A DNA stretch of 64,000 bases from Pseudomonas sp. Root71. GTDB taxonomy: Bacteria; Pseudomonadota; Gammaproteobacteria; Pseudomonadales; Pseudomonadaceae. Below are positions 16,166 to 25,415 of the stretch, piece after piece. Within the stretch, counting starts at the first letter, position 1. The number at the start of each line of letters is the position of its first letter. A program made the translations under genes and the position numbers. The stretch is taken from the NCBI RefSeq assembly GCF_001429045.1, contig NZ_LMHY01000030.1, positions 1-64,000 on the forward strand. Reading direction: 5' to 3'. The notes under the pieces are model-generated. The model saw only the letters and a list, made by a program, of their open reading frames with translations. It did not search any database and was not told the DNA's origin.

Positions 16166-17059
16166 ATGACCGCTGACGTTTCCCCCTACATCGGGCGCTT
16201 CGCCCCCACGCCCAGTGGCCATCTGCACTTCGGCTCGCTGGTCGCCGCACTGGCCTCCTACCTCGACGCACGCTCGGTGGGCGGACGCTGGCTGATGCGC
16301 ATGGAAGACCTTGATCCACCTCGCGAGGAACCCGGCGCCCAGGCCGCCATCCTCAAGGCACTGGAAAGCTATGGCTTCGAGTGGGATGGCGACCTGGTTC
16401 GCCAAAGCGAGCGGCACGATGCCTACGCCGAGGTGCTCAATCGCCTGTTCAATCAAGGACTGGCCTACGCCTGCACCTGCTCGCGCAAACAGCTGGAGCC
16501 GTTTCACGGGATTTATCCGGGGCTGTGCCGCAATGCCGGCCATGGCACTGACGATGCGGCCATCCGCCTGCGCGTACCGGAGCTGGAATACCATTTCATC
16601 GACCGGGTGCAGGGCCAATACCGACAGCATCTGGGGCGGGAAGTCGGCGATTTCGTGATCCGCCGCCGCGACGGGCTCTACGCTTATCAATTGGCCGTGG
16701 TCCTGGACGATGCCTGGCAAGGCATCACCGATATCGTTCGCGGTGCCGACCTGCTGGACTCCACGCCCCGCCAGCTCTATCTGCAAGAACTGCTCGGCCT
16801 GCCTCAACCGCGTTACCTGCACATCCCGCTGATTACCCAGCCGGATGGCAACAAACTCGGCAAGTCCTACCGTTCGCCGCCCTTGACCGAGGATCAGGCA
16901 ACACCCCTGCTGCTGCGCGCGCTTCGGGCGCTGGGACAGAACCCGGGAACCGAACTGACGTACGCCACCCCACGGGAAGTGCTGAATTGGGGCATTGCCC
17001 ACTGGGATGCCTCGCTGATCCCGCGCACACTGAGCCTGCCCGAGGCACAGCTGCTGTGA
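16166..17059 (+). CDS. gluQ: Glutamyl-Q tRNA(Asp) synthetase
   Basis: 297 residues, a truncated paralogue of glutamyl-tRNA synthetase without the anticodon-binding domain. It activates glutamate and attaches it to queuosine in the anticodon of tRNA-Asp. Seen: the HIGH-like HLHFGS near residue 19, the zinc site CTCSRKQLEP and YPGLCRN, and a KMSKS-like KLGKSYRSP. It commonly follows dksA, as here. The start is ATG 25 bases after the last REP base group. Confidence 0.95.
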   Translation: MTADVSPYIGRFAPTPSGHLHFGSLVAALASYLDARSVGGRWLMRMEDLDPPREEPGAQAAILKALESYGFEWDGDLVRQSERHDAYAEVLNRLFNQGLAYACTCSRKQLEPFHGIYPGLCRNAGHGTDDAAIRLRVPELEYHFIDRVQGQYRQHLGREVGDFVIRRRDGLYAYQLAVVLDDAWQGITDIVRGADLLDSTPRQLYLQELLGLPQPRYLHIPLITQPDGNKLGKSYRSPPLTEDQATPLLLRALRALGQNPGTELTYATPREVLNWGIAHWDASLIPRTLSLPEAQLL

Positions 17060-17136
17060 TCGTACTTGCAGTGGCGCGCCCATCCGTTACCATCGCCGCA
17101 CGTTTACGGGCACACGCATAAGAAAGAGAGGCCGGG

Positions 17137-17313
17137 ATGTACATCTATCGCTTGGTCCTGCTTTTGGTAGTGGGGATTTACCTGTTTTCCCCGGCCATCA
17201 TGGATTGGTGGATCGACGCCACTGGCGCCTGGTATCGCCCTTATCTGCTCTGGCTGATCCTGATCGTCGTGACCTTCATCCTGCAGAGCCAAAAAGATGC
17301 CGATGAGCTTTAG
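17137..17313 (+). CDS. cbrX: CbrX, small membrane protein coupled to cbrA
   Basis: A 58-residue ORF (MYIYRLVLLLVVGIYLFSP...) with two hydrophobic helices separated by MDWWIDATGAWYRP and a polar tail. It overlaps the cbrA start by 17 bases in another frame. I recall a small ORF of this kind, cbrX, described upstream of P. putida cbrA, where its translation is coupled to cbrA. GAGAG stands ahead of the ATG. No enzymatic motif. The ORF is too short for many annotation pipelines, but the conserved arrangement supports it. Confidence 0.8.
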   Translation: MYIYRLVLLLVVGIYLFSPAIMDWWIDATGAWYRPYLLWLILIVVTFILQSQKDADEL

Positions 17314-20251
17314 CCTGACCCAGATGATCCTGATCAGCGCCGCGTACCTGGCGGTGCTGTTCGGTGTGGCCTGGATCAGCGAACGGGGCATGATTCCCCG
17401 GGCGATCATTCGCCACCCGCTGACTTACACCCTGTCGCTGGGCGTCTACGCCAGCGCCTGGGCGTTTTACGGCACCGTGGGCCTGGCCTATCAGTACGGC
17501 TACGGCTTTTTGTCCAGCTACCTGGGCGTTTCCGGGGCATTCCTGCTGGCGCCGGTGTTGCTCTACCCGATCCTGAAGATCACCCGCACCTATCAGCTGT
17601 CGTCGCTGGCAGACCTGTTTGCCTTCCGCTTCCGCAGTACCTGGGCCGGTGCGCTGACCACGATTTTCATGCTGGTCGGCGTATTGCCGCTACTGGCCTT
17701 GCAGATTCAGGCGGTCGCCGACTCCATCAGTATCCTCACCCGAGAGCCGGTACAGCATCGCGTGGCCCTGAGTTTCTGCGCACTGATTACGCTGTTCACG
17801 ATTTTCTTCGGCTCCCGCCACATTGCCACCCGCGAAAAGCATGAAGGCCTGGTGTTCGCGATTGCCTTCGAGTCGGTGATCAAGCTGATCGCCCTCGGCG
17901 GTGTCGGGCTGTATGCGCTTTACGGCGTGTTCGACGGCCCACAACAGCTTGAACTGTGGCTGCTGCAAAACCAGACCGCGCTCGCTGCCCTGCACACCCC
18001 TTTGCAGGAAGGCCCGTGGCGTACGCTGTTGCTGGTGTTCTTCGCCTCGGCGATCGTGATGCCGCACATGTATCACATGACCTTTACCGAGAACCTCAAC
18101 CCGCGTTCGCTGGTCAGTGCGAGCTGGGGCCTGCCGCTGTTCCTGTTGCTGATGAGCCTGGCGGTACCGCTGATTCTCTGGGCCGGCCTGAAGCTCGGCG
18201 CCACCACCAACCCGGAATACTTCACCCTGGGCATCGGCATAGCCGCCAACAGCAAGGCCTTGGCGTTGCTGGCCTATGTCGGCGGACTGTCCGCCGCCAG
18301 TGGCCTGATCATCGTCACCACGCTGGCGCTGTCCGGGATGGCCTTGAACCACCTGGTGCTGCCGCTGTATCAACCACCGGCCGAAGGCAACATTTACCGC
18401 TGGCTGAAGTGGACCCGCCGGGCGCTGATTGTCGCGATCATCATGGCCGGCTACGGCTTCTACCTGATGCTCGGTGCCGAACAGGACCTGGCCAACCTCG
18501 GCATTGTCGCTTTCGTCGCCACGTTGCAGTTCCTGCCGGGCGTGCTCTCGGTCCTGTATTGGCCGACCGCCAACCGTCGCGGCTTCATCGCCGGCTTGCT
18601 GGCGGGGATCCTGGTGTGGCTGGTGACCATGCTGTTGCCGCTGGTCGGCAACCTGCAAGGCTTCTACATTCCTCTGCTGAACATGATCTACGTGCTGGAC
18701 GACACCAGCTGGCACATGGCGGCGATTGCCTCGCTGGCGGCCAACGTGCTGATGTTCACCCTGATCTCGTTGTTCACCAATGCCAGCACCGAAGAGGCAA
18801 GCGCTGCCGAAGCCTGCGCCGTGGATAACGTTCGCCGCCCGCAACGCCGGGAACTGCACGCCGCCTCGCCCCAGGAATTCGCTACGCAACTGGCCAAGCC
18901 ACTGGGTGCAAAGGCGGCGCAGAAAGAGGTGGAACAGGCACTGCGCGACCTCTATCTGCCTTTCGACGAACGCCGCCCCTATGCCCTGCGCCGCCTGCGT
19001 GACCGCATCGAGGCCAACCTCTCCGGCCTGATGGGCCCGAGCGTGGCCCAGGACATGGTCGAGACGTTCCTGCCATACAAGGCCGGCGGCGAAAACTACG
19101 TCACCGAAGACATTCACTTCATCGAAAGCCGCCTCGAGGATTACCACTCGCGCCTGACCGGCCTGGCCGCCGAACTCGATGCCCTGCGCCGCTACCACCG
19201 CCAGACCCTGCAGGAATTGCCGATGGGCGTTTGCTCGCTGGCCAAGGATCAGGAGATCCTCATGTGGAACAAGGCCATGGAGGAACTGACCGGCATCGCC
19301 GCGCAGCGCGTGGTCGGTTCGCGCCTGAGTACCATTGCCGACCCATGGAAAGACCTGCTGCAAGGTTTCATCAATCTGCCGGACGAGCACTTGCACAAAC
19401 AACACCTGGCACTCGACGGCCAGACACGCTGGCTGAACCTGCACAAAGCGGCGATCGACGAACCCCTCGCGCCGGGCAACAGTGGCCTGGTATTACTGGT
19501 GGAAGACCTGACCGAAACCCAGATGCTCGAAGACAAACTGGTGCACTCCGAGCGCCTGGCCAGCATCGGTCGACTGGCGGCCGGCGTGGCCCATGAAATC
19601 GGCAACCCGATTACCGGTATCGCGTGCCTGGCGCAGAACCTGCGCGAAGAACGTGAAGAAGACGGCGAGCTGAAGGAAATCAGCGGCCAGATCCTCGAGC
19701 AGACCAAACGCGTGTCGCGCATCGTCCAGTCGCTGATGAGCTTTGCCCATGCCGGCAGCCATCAACACAGCGACGAGCCCGTCTGTCTGGCCGAAGTGGC
19801 TCAGGATGCCATCGGCCTGCTGGCCCTGAACCGACGCAATTTCGAAGTGCAGTTCTACAACCTGTGCGACCCCGATCACTGGGTCGAAGGCGACCCGCAA
19901 CGGTTGGCCCAGGTACTGATCAACCTACTGTCAAACGCCCGTGACGCCTCGCCTCCCGGCAGCGCGGTACGGGTCAAGAGCGAAGCCGGCGAACACACGG
20001 TCGACCTGATCGTGGAAGACGAAGGCAGCGGTATTCCGTCGAGCATCATGGACCGATTGTTCGAACCTTTCTTCACCACCAAGGACCCTGGCGAAGGCAC
20101 CGGTCTGGGCCTTGCACTGGTCTATTCCATCGTTGAAGAGCATTATGGACAAATCACCATCGACAGCCCGGCTGATGTTCAGAGCCAACGCGGTACCCGA
20201 ATCAGGGTTACCTTGCCGCGTCATGTCGAAGCGACGTCCGCTGTGAACTGA
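17297..20251 (+). CDS. cbrA: CbrA, sensor histidine kinase with an SLC5-type transporter domain
   Basis: 984 residues. The first ~500 form about 13 transmembrane helices of the sodium/solute symporter (SLC5) family, linked to histidine transport in Pseudomonas. A STAC-like linker and a PAS domain follow (KDQEILMWNKAMEELTGI). The kinase core is next: H-box AAGVAHEIGNPITG with the phospho-accepting His near 766, N-box LAQVLINLLSNARDA, and G-boxes DEGSGIP and GEGTGLGLAL. It phosphorylates CbrB for carbon/nitrogen balance and amino-acid use. ATG 17297 overlaps cbrX; ATG 17303 is equally possible. Confidence 0.97.
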   Translation: MPMSFSLTQMILISAAYLAVLFGVAWISERGMIPRAIIRHPLTYTLSLGVYASAWAFYGTVGLAYQYGYGFLSSYLGVSGAFLLAPVLLYPILKITRTYQLSSLADLFAFRFRSTWAGALTTIFMLVGVLPLLALQIQAVADSISILTREPVQHRVALSFCALITLFTIFFGSRHIATREKHEGLVFAIAFESVIKLIALGGVGLYALYGVFDGPQQLELWLLQNQTALAALHTPLQEGPWRTLLLVFFASAIVMPHMYHMTFTENLNPRSLVSASWGLPLFLLLMSLAVPLILWAGLKLGATTNPEYFTLGIGIAANSKALALLAYVGGLSAASGLIIVTTLALSGMALNHLVLPLYQPPAEGNIYRWLKWTRRALIVAIIMAGYGFYLMLGAEQDLANLGIVAFVATLQFLPGVLSVLYWPTANRRGFIAGLLAGILVWLVTMLLPLVGNLQGFYIPLLNMIYVLDDTSWHMAAIASLAANVLMFTLISLFTNASTEEASAAEACAVDNVRRPQRRELHAASPQEFATQLAKPLGAKAAQKEVEQALRDLYLPFDERRPYALRRLRDRIEANLSGLMGPSVAQDMVETFLPYKAGGENYVTEDIHFIESRLEDYHSRLTGLAAELDALRRYHRQTLQELPMGVCSLAKDQEILMWNKAMEELTGIAAQRVVGSRLSTIADPWKDLLQGFINLPDEHLHKQHLALDGQTRWLNLHKAAIDEPLAPGNSGLVLLVEDLTETQMLEDKLVHSERLASIGRLAAGVAHEIGNPITGIACLAQNLREEREEDGELKEISGQILEQTKRVSRIVQSLMSFAHAGSHQHSDEPVCLAEVAQDAIGLLALNRRNFEVQFYNLCDPDHWVEGDPQRLAQVLINLLSNARDASPPGSAVRVKSEAGEHTVDLIVEDEGSGIPSSIMDRLFEPFFTTKDPGEGTGLGLALVYSIVEEHYGQITIDSPADVQSQRGTRIRVTLPRHVEATSAVN

Positions 20252-20273
20252 GACCGTCGAGAGTATCGAATCA

Positions 20274-21713
20274 ATGCCGCACATTTTGATCGTCGAAGAC
20301 GAAACCATCATCCGCTCCGCCTTGCGCCGCCTGCTGGAACGTAACCAGTACCAGGTCAGCGAAGCCGGATCAGTGCAGGAAGCACAAGAACGCTTCACCA
20401 TTCCCTCGTTCGACCTGATCATCAGTGACCTGCGCCTGCCGGGCGCGCCTGGCACGGAGTTGATCAAGCTCGCCCAGGGCACGCCGGTGCTGATCATGAC
20501 CAGCTATGCCAGCCTGCGCTCGGCGGTCGACTCGATGAAAATGGGCGCGGTGGACTACATTGCCAAGCCATTCGACCATGACGAAATGCTACAAGCGGCC
20601 GCACGAATCCTGCGTGACCGACAAACGGTACAAGCCGGTGGTGAAGCCGTTGCCGGCAAAGTCACCAACGGTGCGGCGAAATCCGGTACCGACAACAGCA
20701 ACGGTGAAATCGGCATTATCGGCTCGTGCCCACCGATGCAGGACCTGTACGGCAAGATCCGCAAAGTGGCACCGACCGACTCCAACGTTCTGATCCAGGG
20801 CGAATCGGGTACCGGTAAAGAACTGGTGGCTCGCGCCCTGCACAATCTGTCCAAACGCGCCAAGGCGCCGATGATTTCGGTGAACTGCGCGGCCATTCCG
20901 GAAAGCCTGATCGAGTCCGAACTGTTCGGCCACGAAAAAGGCGCATTCACCGGCGCCAGCGCCGGGCGCGCCGGCCTGGTGGAAGCGGCGGACGGCGGCA
21001 CCTTGTTCCTCGACGAAATCGGCGAACTGCCACTGGAAGCCCAGGCTCGCCTGTTGCGTGTGTTGCAAGAAGGCGAAATTCGTCGCGTGGGTTCGGTGCA
21101 GTCGCAAAAAGTCGATGTGCGCCTGATCGCGGCGACTCACCGCGACCTCAAGAGCCTGGCGAAAATCGGCCAGTTCCGTGAAGACTTGTATTACCGCCTC
21201 CACGTTATCGCGCTGAAGCTGCCAGCCCTGCGCGAACGCGGTGCGGACGTCAACGAAATCGCCAATGCGTTTCTGGCGCGGCAAAGTGCGCGCGTCAACC
21301 GCACCGACCTCAAATTCGCCGCGGATGCCGAGCAAGCCATTCGTCACTACGCCTGGCCGGGCAACGTTCGCGAACTGGAAAACGCCGTCGAGCGCGCCGT
21401 CATCCTGTGCGAAAGCCCGGAAATTTCCGCCGAGCTGTTGGGCATCGACATCGAACTGGGCGACCTGGAAGACGACGAGTTCATTGGCCTGGCACCCCAA
21501 CAGGGCAACGGCAACACCAGTAACAGCAACCACGAACCGACCGAAGACCTCTCCCTGGAAGACTACTTCCAGCATTTCGTCCTCGAACATCAGGACCACA
21601 TGACCGAAACCGAGCTGGCCCGCAAGCTCGGGGTCAGCCGCAAATGCCTATGGGAGCGCCGTCAGCGCCTGGGCATCCCGCGCCGCAAGACCGGGGTGGC
21701 CAGCGAAAGCTGA
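20274..21713 (+). CDS. cbrB: CbrB, sigma-54-dependent response regulator
   Basis: 479 residues, NtrC family. Receiver domain with phospho-acceptor D52 (IISDLRLPG), AAA+ domain with Walker A GESGTGKE, intact GAFTGA loop (from 223) and Walker B GGTLFLDEIGELP, and a C-terminal Fis-type helix-turn-helix (TETELARKLGVSRKCLWERR). It activates crcZ and amino-acid catabolic genes from sigma-54 promoters. It begins 22 bases after cbrA and ends at a strong terminator, with its main target crcZ immediately downstream. Confidence 0.97.
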   Translation: MPHILIVEDETIIRSALRRLLERNQYQVSEAGSVQEAQERFTIPSFDLIISDLRLPGAPGTELIKLAQGTPVLIMTSYASLRSAVDSMKMGAVDYIAKPFDHDEMLQAAARILRDRQTVQAGGEAVAGKVTNGAAKSGTDNSNGEIGIIGSCPPMQDLYGKIRKVAPTDSNVLIQGESGTGKELVARALHNLSKRAKAPMISVNCAAIPESLIESELFGHEKGAFTGASAGRAGLVEAADGGTLFLDEIGELPLEAQARLLRVLQEGEIRRVGSVQSQKVDVRLIAATHRDLKSLAKIGQFREDLYYRLHVIALKLPALRERGADVNEIANAFLARQSARVNRTDLKFAADAEQAIRHYAWPGNVRELENAVERAVILCESPEISAELLGIDIELGDLEDDEFIGLAPQQGNGNTSNSNHEPTEDLSLEDYFQHFVLEHQDHMTETELARKLGVSRKCLWERRQRLGIPRRKTGVASES

Positions 21714-21735
21714 ATCGCACCTGTCGTATGTGCGG

Positions 21736-21786
21736 GTAACACGTGACTTTGTGAAAAAACTGTTACCTCAGCTTTTTCACGTAACA
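21736..21786 (+). promoter_or_regulatory. Putative CbrB enhancer sites upstream of crcZ
   Basis: GTAACA (21736-21741), TGTTAC (21761-21766) and GTAACA (21781-21786), the last two separated by 14 bases. This TGTTAC-N14-GTAACA layout resembles reported CbrB binding sites (from memory). It lies about 125-150 bases upstream of the predicted crcZ start, a normal enhancer distance for sigma-54 activators. Confidence 0.7.
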
Positions 21787-21788
21787 GA

Positions 21789-21825
21789 AGCCGGGGCTTA
21801 CGGTAACGAAGCCCCGGCTTTTTTT
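21789..21825 (+). terminator. cbrB rho-independent terminator
   Basis: Stem AGCCGGGGCTT / AAGCCCCGGCT (21789-21799 with 21809-21819), 9-base loop and a seven-T tract. It insulates crcZ from cbrAB read-through. Confidence 0.93.
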
Positions 21826-21883
21826 GGCCCTCGAAATGCCTGCCAACCGGCCTAACCCCTTGTTTTATTGGGTTTCGAAAAAG

Positions 21884-21900
21884 TTGGCACGCACCCTGCT
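21884..21900 (+). promoter_or_regulatory. crcZ sigma-54 promoter
   Basis: TTGGCACGCACCCTGCT: the GG of the -24 box and the GC of the -12 box are 12 bases apart, exactly the sigma-54 spacing. Transcription should begin near 21911. Confidence 0.9.
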
Positions 21901-21910
21901 ATATGTTTGG

Positions 21911-22275
21911 TACAAGAACAATAACAAGCAATGCACAAGACAATAAAAATAAGACGAATCGACTCACGCACAATAAAAACAAGACGGCGAGAGGCGCAGC
22001 TAACTGATTCTTTTGGAGAGGCGTTGTATTTGGGGCTTGCCCCACGACCAGGCCGAGAACAACAAAAACTGTCCTAAGACAGAGCCTGTACTGGTTGGAT
22101 CGAAAGATCACTGCAATTCAGCGACCAAAGCAATCCGTTTGCTCTTGGCTCCCGATTGGGAGGGTCATGAAGGAAAGCTTCATGGCGAGGGCACTCAACA
22201 AAAACAAGAAGCCCGAAACCAAAAATAAAAATAGAGCATGCAACTACTTCTTGGGGAGCTTCGGCTCCCCTTGTG
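21911..22275 (+). ncRNA. crcZ: CrcZ, Hfq/Crc-sequestering small RNA
   Basis: A non-coding stretch of about 365 nt between cbrB and pcnB, the conserved crcZ site. It has five or six A-rich AANAANAA clusters (near 21919, 21942, 21971, 22060, 22198 and 22219), which bind Hfq with Crc. At low catabolite repression the RNA is abundant and frees target mRNAs. The 3' end is a GGGGAGC-TTCG-GCTCCCC hairpin (22253-22270). Start from the sigma-54 promoter and end from the hairpin are both inferred. Confidence 0.93.
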
Positions 22276-22448
22276 GTTTGCGCGATTCGCAAATCCCCGT
22301 AAATCGGCTCGTTCCGGCCTTTAAGCCTGCGGCCTACAGCTCATATCTGCTGTGTCCTACACCATCCCCCGACTAAATGCTAGAATCCCCGCCCATCATG
22401 CGGTCATTCTTCTGTTATGGCCGAATATTCCTTCAAACAGTGCATCCC

Positions 22449-23849
22449 ATGCTGAAGAAGCTGTTCCAGTCATTCCGTTCTCCCAAGCGTCCTACGCAAC
22501 ACATTCGCAGCACGCCTGAAGTGCTCAACAGCGGCCAACACTCGCTGCAGAAGGCGCAATTCAGCCGCTACGCGGTGAATATCGTTGAACGCCTGCAGAA
22601 CGCCGGTTATCAGGCTTACCTGGTTGGCGGTTGCGTGCGCGACATGCTGCTGGGTATCACACCGAAAGATTTCGACGTTGCCACCAGCGCCACACCGGAA
22701 CAGGTACGGGCCGAATTCCGTAACGCGCGAATCATCGGGCGCCGGTTCAAGCTGGTGCACATCCACTTCGGCCGCGAAATCATCGAAGTCGCGACCTTCC
22801 GCGCCAATCACCCGCAAAACGAAGACGAGGAAGACAGCAACCAGTCTTCGCGCAACGAGAGCGGGCGCATTTTGCGCGATAACGTCTACGGCACCCTGGA
22901 AGAAGACGCGCAACGTCGCGACTTCACCATCAATGCCCTGTATTACGATCCGGTCAGCGAACGCATCCTCGACTACGCCAACGGCGTACACGACATCCGC
23001 AATCACCTGATCCGCCTGATCGGCGATCCGACGCAACGCTACCAGGAAGACCCGGTACGGATGCTGCGGGCCGTGCGTTTCGCCGCCAAGCTGAACTTCG
23101 GCATCGAAAAACACAGCGCCCTGCCGATCCGCGGCCTGGCGCCGATGCTGCGCGAGATCCCGTCGGCCCGCCTGTTCGAAGAGGTGCTCAAGCTGTTCCT
23201 CTCCGGCCATGCCGCCGATACGTTTGAAATGCTGGTCGACCTGCAATTGTTCGATCCACTGTTTCCGGCCAGCGCCGAAGCACTGGAATACAACCCGACG
23301 TACACCCACACCCTGATCAGCGAAGCCCTGATCAACACCGACCTGCGGATCAAGCAGAACAAACCGGTAACCCCGGCGTTCCTCTTTGCAGCCCTGCTCT
23401 GGCCTGCCCTGCCGGCCCGTGTCCTGCGCCTGCAGGAGCGTGGCATGCCGCCGATTCCGGCGATGCAGGAAGCGGCGCACGAGCTGATTGCCGAACAGTG
23501 CCAGCGCATCGCGATTCCGAAACGCTTCACCATGCCGATCCGCGAAATCTGGGACATGCAGGAACGCCTGCCCCGCCGCAGCGGCAAGCGTGCCGATCTG
23601 CTGCTGGACAATCCGCGTTTCCGCGCCGGCTACGACTTCCTGCTGCTACGCGAAAGCGCCGGCGAGCAGACCGATGGCCTGGGCGAATGGTGGACTGACT
23701 ATCAGGACGCCAACGAAAGCGAGCGTCGCGACATGATTCGCGACCTCAGCGGCAAGGATGAAGGCACCGGCGCCCCGCGCAAGCGTCGCCGCAGCGGTGG
23801 TTCCAAGCGCAAACGCGCTGCCGGCGCTTCGAGCACCACGGGCGAGTAA
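22449..23849 (+). CDS. pcnB: Poly(A) polymerase I
   Basis: 466 residues. It adds 3' poly(A) tails that mark RNAs for decay. The nucleotidyltransferase signature is YLVGGCVRDMLLGITPKDFDVA (about 57-78), with the two catalytic Asp in DFDVA, and a third acidic residue follows. The head and RNA-binding domains are present, and a Lys/Arg-rich tail (KRRRSGGSKRKRA) closes it. The ATG at 22449 (MLKKLFQSF) is the family start; an upstream in-frame ATG at 22377 lacks a ribosome site. It is followed 3 bases later by folK. Confidence 0.95.
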   Translation: MLKKLFQSFRSPKRPTQHIRSTPEVLNSGQHSLQKAQFSRYAVNIVERLQNAGYQAYLVGGCVRDMLLGITPKDFDVATSATPEQVRAEFRNARIIGRRFKLVHIHFGREIIEVATFRANHPQNEDEEDSNQSSRNESGRILRDNVYGTLEEDAQRRDFTINALYYDPVSERILDYANGVHDIRNHLIRLIGDPTQRYQEDPVRMLRAVRFAAKLNFGIEKHSALPIRGLAPMLREIPSARLFEEVLKLFLSGHAADTFEMLVDLQLFDPLFPASAEALEYNPTYTHTLISEALINTDLRIKQNKPVTPAFLFAALLWPALPARVLRLQERGMPPIPAMQEAAHELIAEQCQRIAIPKRFTMPIREIWDMQERLPRRSGKRADLLLDNPRFRAGYDFLLLRESAGEQTDGLGEWWTDYQDANESERRDMIRDLSGKDEGTGAPRKRRRSGGSKRKRAAGASSTTGE

Positions 23850-23852
23850 TCC

Positions 23853-24338
23853 ATGGAACGCATCTACATCGGCATGGGCAGCAATCTGGCTGACCCCGCC
23901 GAACAATTGCGCAGCGCCGTCGAGGCGCTGGCGCACTTGCCGCAAACGGAACTGGTCGGGATATCCGCGTTTTATCAAAGCGACTCGCTGCTGCCCGGAC
24001 AACCGCGCTACACCAACGCGGTCGCTGCTCTCGACAGTACGCTGGCGCCGCTGGACCTTCTGGATGCCTTGCAGACCATCGAAAACGGCCAGGGTCGCGA
24101 GCGCCTTGTGCGCTGGGGGCCGCGCACGCTTGACCTCGACATCGTGCTGTTCGGTGATCGCCTGATCGACGAACCACGCCTCAAGGTTCCCCATTACCAC
24201 ATGCAGGAACGGGCCTTCGTGCTGTATCCACTGGCGGAACTGGCCCCTGCGGATCTGCGCCTGGCCGATGGCCGCGAGCTAAGTGAATTACTCGCAGCCT
24301 GCCCGTTCGTCGGGTTGGAACGCCTGCTCCCGGCGTGA
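23853..24338 (+). CDS. folK: 2-amino-4-hydroxy-6-hydroxymethyldihydropteridine pyrophosphokinase
   Basis: 161 residues. HPPK transfers pyrophosphate from ATP to 6-hydroxymethyl-dihydropterin in folate synthesis. Starts MERIYIGMGSNL; the metal-binding aspartates are in RTLDLDIVLFGD, preceded by GRERLVRWGPR. It forms a pair with pcnB (3-base gap), a conserved arrangement without an obvious metabolic link. The length is usual. Confidence 0.96.
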   Translation: MERIYIGMGSNLADPAEQLRSAVEALAHLPQTELVGISAFYQSDSLLPGQPRYTNAVAALDSTLAPLDLLDALQTIENGQGRERLVRWGPRTLDLDIVLFGDRLIDEPRLKVPHYHMQERAFVLYPLAELAPADLRLADGRELSELLAACPFVGLERLLPA

Positions 24339-24394
24339 CACCACTCCCACATTGGTTTTGCGTCGATCACAATATCTGCTGCTGAATCGCATCA

Positions 24395-24436
24395 GTTACC
24401 CCGGTAACACCCCACCCGTAACAATGCGGTAACACA
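24395..24436 (+). promoter_or_regulatory. Cluster of GTTACC/GGTAAC palindromes upstream of panB
   Basis: GTTACCCCGGTAAC is a perfect 14-bp palindrome at 24395-24408, and two more GTAACA copies follow at 24418 and 24430. A -35-like TTGACT lies at 24442. The half-site is the same as in the putative CbrB sites before crcZ, but spacing differs. Function is unproven. Confidence 0.35.
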
Positions 24437-24614
24437 CGCAATTGACTTCCCTCGTTCTCCTCACGACTATAGGCGTCCCGCTGCCGCCTACACGGCGTTC
24501 AAGGGCGCAATCCAGGCCTTAAAAGCACGACGAAAGAGCGTGCGCCTGTATTCAACGAAGAATCACGCGCGTTACTCGCAGTAGTTTCCACAGCGCCTGA
24601 ATGAGGAACTTTTC

Positions 24615-25415
24615 ATGCCAGCCATCACCCTGACCACCCTGCAAGGTCTGAAGCAAAAAGGTGAAAAAATCACCATGCTGACCTGCTACGACGCAACCTT
24701 CGCCCACGCCTGCAACCAGGCCGGCGTCGAAGTGCTGCTGGTGGGCGACTCCCTCGGCATGGTTTTGCAGGGCCACGACAGCACCTTGCCTGTCACTACC
24801 TCCGAAATGGCTTATCACGTGGCCGCCGTCAAACGCGGTAACAGCGATGCCCTGATCCTCGCCGACCTGCCTTTCATGGCCTACGCCACCACCGAGCAAG
24901 CCATGACCAACAGCGCTCTGTTGATGCAGGCCGGCGCGCACATGGTCAAGGTCGAAGGAGCGTTGTGGCTGGCCGATTCGATCCGCCTGCTGGCCGAGCG
25001 CGGCATCCCTGTCTGTGCGCACATGGGCCTGACGCCGCAATCGGTGAACATCCTTGGCGGCTACAAGGTCCAGGGTCGCAATGAAAACCAGGCGCGGCAA
25101 ATGCGTGCCGACGCGATCGCCCTGGAACAGGCTGGCGCGGCAATGCTGCTGCTCGAGTGCGTCCCGAGCGAACTGGCGGAAGAAATCACCCAGGCGGTGA
25201 AGATTCCGGTGATTGGTATTGGCGCTGGCAATCGCACCGATGGCCAGGTGCTGGTTCTGCACGACATGCTGGGCCTGTCCATTACCGGCCGCATGCCGAA
25301 ATTCGTGAAAAACTTCATGACTGGCCAGACCAGCATTGAAGCTGCATTGATTGCCTACGTGACTGAAGTCAAAGCGGCAACATTCCCTGGAATCGAACAC
25401 GGATTCTCTGCATGA
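24615..25415 (+). CDS. panB: 3-methyl-2-oxobutanoate hydroxymethyltransferase
   Basis: 266 residues. It makes ketopantoate from 2-oxoisovalerate and methylene-tetrahydrofolate, the first step to pantothenate. The TIM-barrel metal ligands sit in VGDSLGMVLQGHDSTLPV and the catalytic Glu region in VKVEGA. It starts a panB-panC operon (4-base overlap), with panD 195 bases on. The gap before it holds a possible promoter and palindromes. Confidence 0.97.
   Translation: MPAITLTTLQGLKQKGEKITMLTCYDATFAHACNQAGVEVLLVGDSLGMVLQGHDSTLPVTTSEMAYHVAAVKRGNSDALILADLPFMAYATTEQAMTNSALLMQAGAHMVKVEGALWLADSIRLLAERGIPVCAHMGLTPQSVNILGGYKVQGRNENQARQMRADAIALEQAGAAMLLLECVPSELAEEITQAVKIPVIGIGAGNRTDGQVLVLHDMLGLSITGRMPKFVKNFMTGQTSIEAALIAYVTEVKAATFPGIEHGFSA

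Noticed and set aside
17690..19444. Long 584-codon ORF antisense to cbrA, and other long antisense ORFs (for example against clpB, ilvB, pgi)
   Set aside because: They mirror GC-rich codon-third-position bias of the real genes, are low in hydrophobic order and rich in Arg/Gln/His, and match no family.
22377..22448. Longer N-terminus for PcnB from ATG 22377
   Set aside because: The extra 24 residues do not fit the family and the ATG at 22449 matches the usual start.
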